From Phycisphaerales bacterium UBA1910 (lineage in GTDB: Bacteria; Planctomycetota; Phycisphaerae; Phycisphaerales; UBA1924): a DNA stretch of 22,304 nt. The notes beneath the pieces are model-generated. The model saw only the letters and a program-made list of their open reading frames with translations. It was not told where the DNA came from and made no database searches. Every line of letters starts with the position of its first letter. The first letter of the stretch is position 1. The position numbers were made by a program, and so were the translations under genes. Below are positions 21,232-22,304 of this stretch, piece after piece. The stretch is from positions 146,048-168,351 of the forward strand of contig DDGE01000036.1 of assembly GCA_002337545.1 (NCBI GenBank), read 5' to 3'.

Positions 21232-22304
21232 ATGCGCCCAGGTTTGCACATCATTCCTCTTGTTCTTATGTCATTTCTTGCGTGCTCGACGCTGCGGGCA
21301 TCCGAGCCATATACCCGTGTGACGGAGCGACCGGACGGTGACATCGTTCTCGAGATGTGCACACGCACCTTCGAATCGAAGAACCCCGACGCGCCCCGGA
21401 TCCACATGGTGTCCGCGATCCACATCGCCGACAAGTCCTACTACAGCGCGATGCAGGAACTGCTCAACGGGTACGACACCGTCCTCTATGAAGGCGTCAA
21501 GCCCGCAGGGCTCGACCCGATCGACCCCGAACTGGACGATGAATCCAAGGTCAAGGCGACCCAGGAGCGCCTCGACCTCCTCGTCAGCATCGCCCAGATG
21601 TACCGCGCATCGCACGGGCACTACCCCTCCGGGTACGCGGATCTCACCAAAAGTGAGGACCGGCGAATCGCATCACTTGTCAGCTCCATCCGCACCGACG
21701 CGTGGGGCAACAACATCGCGACCCGAAACAGCCTCCGCATCGTGGACGATGTCAAGTCCGCCCAGATCGAGTATGTCTCTTACGGCGCCGACGGCGAAGA
21801 GGGCGGCGAGGGCATCAACGCGGACATCATCAGCGCGTCGGACCCCGTCAATCCCGACGAAGCGCCCGCCGACTCCCCCGAGGGCATCCAGACCCAGCTC
21901 GCCAATGCCCTCCGCGTCTCCTTCCAGCTCGACGAGATGGACACAACCAATCCGGGGTGGATCAACGCGGACATGGATGTCAACCAGCTCCAGCACGCCC
22001 TGAGCGAGTACGGCGAGGACTCGTCCGAGCTGCTCAAGATGCTCGACGGCGAGTCCTTCGGTGCCAAGATCGCCGGCTTTGTCCTCAACTTCGTCGCTCG
22101 CTCGCCCCAGCTCTCCTCCATGATGAAGCTGGTGATGATGGATCTGCTCGCCTTCGCCGAGGAGTCCGACCTGCTCGCAGATCAAGGCGAGGCCATGCAC
22201 AAGGTCATCGTCGAGGGACGCAACGATGTTGTCATCGAGTACCTCCACGAGACCATCGCGGATCACCCCGATTATGACGACATCGCGATCTTCTACGGCG
22301 CGGG
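21232..22304 (+). CDS. TraB/GumN-like exported protein with embedded GspG-like segment (partial)
   Basis: The ORF is open from the ATG at 21232 to the window edge (357 codons seen). An N-terminal hydrophobic stretch MRPGLHIIPLVLMSFLAC marks a signal peptide, possibly of a lipoprotein. Residues 55-95 (HMVSAIHIADKSYYSAMQEL, YDTVLYEGVKP) and the last visible residues (DIAIFYGAG) resemble the TraB/PrgY/GumN fold, in which a closing GxGH motif would be expected next. Between these, residues 114-200 look like the C-terminal part of GspG major pseudopilins: RASHGHYPSGYADL, a DAWGN motif, and YGADGEEGGEGINADI, the pseudopilin calcium-loop pattern. The two families are not normally combined in GspG. 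Residues 215-335 are helical. GGAG lies six bases before the start. Function unknown. Confidence 0.75.
   Translation, partial: MRPGLHIIPLVLMSFLACSTLRASEPYTRVTERPDGDIVLEMCTRTFESKNPDAPRIHMVSAIHIADKSYYSAMQELLNGYDTVLYEGVKPAGLDPIDPELDDESKVKATQERLDLLVSIAQMYRASHGHYPSGYADLTKSEDRRIASLVSSIRTDAWGNNIATRNSLRIVDDVKSAQIEYVSYGADGEEGGEGINADIISASDPVNPDEAPADSPEGIQTQLANALRVSFQLDEMDTTNPGWINADMDVNQLQHALSEYGEDSSELLKMLDGESFGAKIAGFVLNFVARSPQLSSMMKLVMMDLLAFAEESDLLADQGEAMHKVIVEGRNDVVIEYLHETIADHPDYDDIAIFYGA

Noticed and set aside
1..22304. Search for tRNA genes, CRISPR arrays, insertion sequences and integration sites
   Set aside because: No cloverleaf, regular repeat-spacer array, transposase or flanking inverted repeats were seen by reading the sequence.

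Overview
The window looks like a chromosomal segment of a marine-type planctomycete, most likely of the class Phycisphaerae. The evidence is a high G+C content with strong GATC/CGATCG flavour, C-terminal GC-type dockerin tails ending AGCP, a PEP-CTERM-like sorting tail, a TraB/GumN-type secreted protein and an animal-type haem peroxidase carrying a dockerin. This taxonomic call is inference; no rRNA gene is present. There are no tRNAs, insertion sequences or CRISPR arrays.

Region 1 (1-643) holds the 3' end of a THUMP/RlmL-type rRNA methyltransferase and a small DUF1330 protein. Region 2 (660-8856) is a compact histidine operon, hisG-C-B-H-F-A/I/E-D, with nearly every junction an ATGA or short overlap. 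A single polypeptide fuses HisA, HisI and HisE. An iron-sulfur (6-4)-type photolyase gene follows hisD by 10 bases. In front of hisG sits a textbook attenuator: a promoter, a 19-residue leader peptide with seven histidines, an antiterminator and a terminator. The histidinol-phosphate phosphatase is not in the window.

Region 3 (8909-13445) is a LysW carrier-protein amino acid pathway: lysW, lysX, lysY, lysZ, lysK. LysW caps the amino group of the substrate, LysX ligates, LysZ phosphorylates, LysY reduces and LysK releases the product; the aminotransferase LysJ is missing here. Ahead of lysW is a second, previously unsuspected-looking arrangement that mirrors the his leader: the same -35 hexamer TTGACG, a short ORF with five AAA lysine codons in nine, a possible antiterminator and a strong terminator. 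No TA dinucleotide, and so no TANNNT -10 box, exists between the terminator and lysW. I propose a lysine leader-peptide attenuator, which would also argue that the LysW pathway makes lysine rather than arginine. This is the most interesting candidate system in the window.

Region 4 (13418-17125) holds a MASE1-type membrane histidine kinase (minus) and a divergent NarL-type response regulator (plus), then an unrecognised 413-residue protein (minus) whose stop codon abuts that of the regulator. Region 5 (17393-22304) holds secreted proteins: a PEP-CTERM-like protein, a dockerin-tailed beta-propeller-like protein, a convergent peroxidockerin-type peroxidase, and a TraB/GumN-like protein with an embedded GspG-pseudopilin-like segment that runs off the window.
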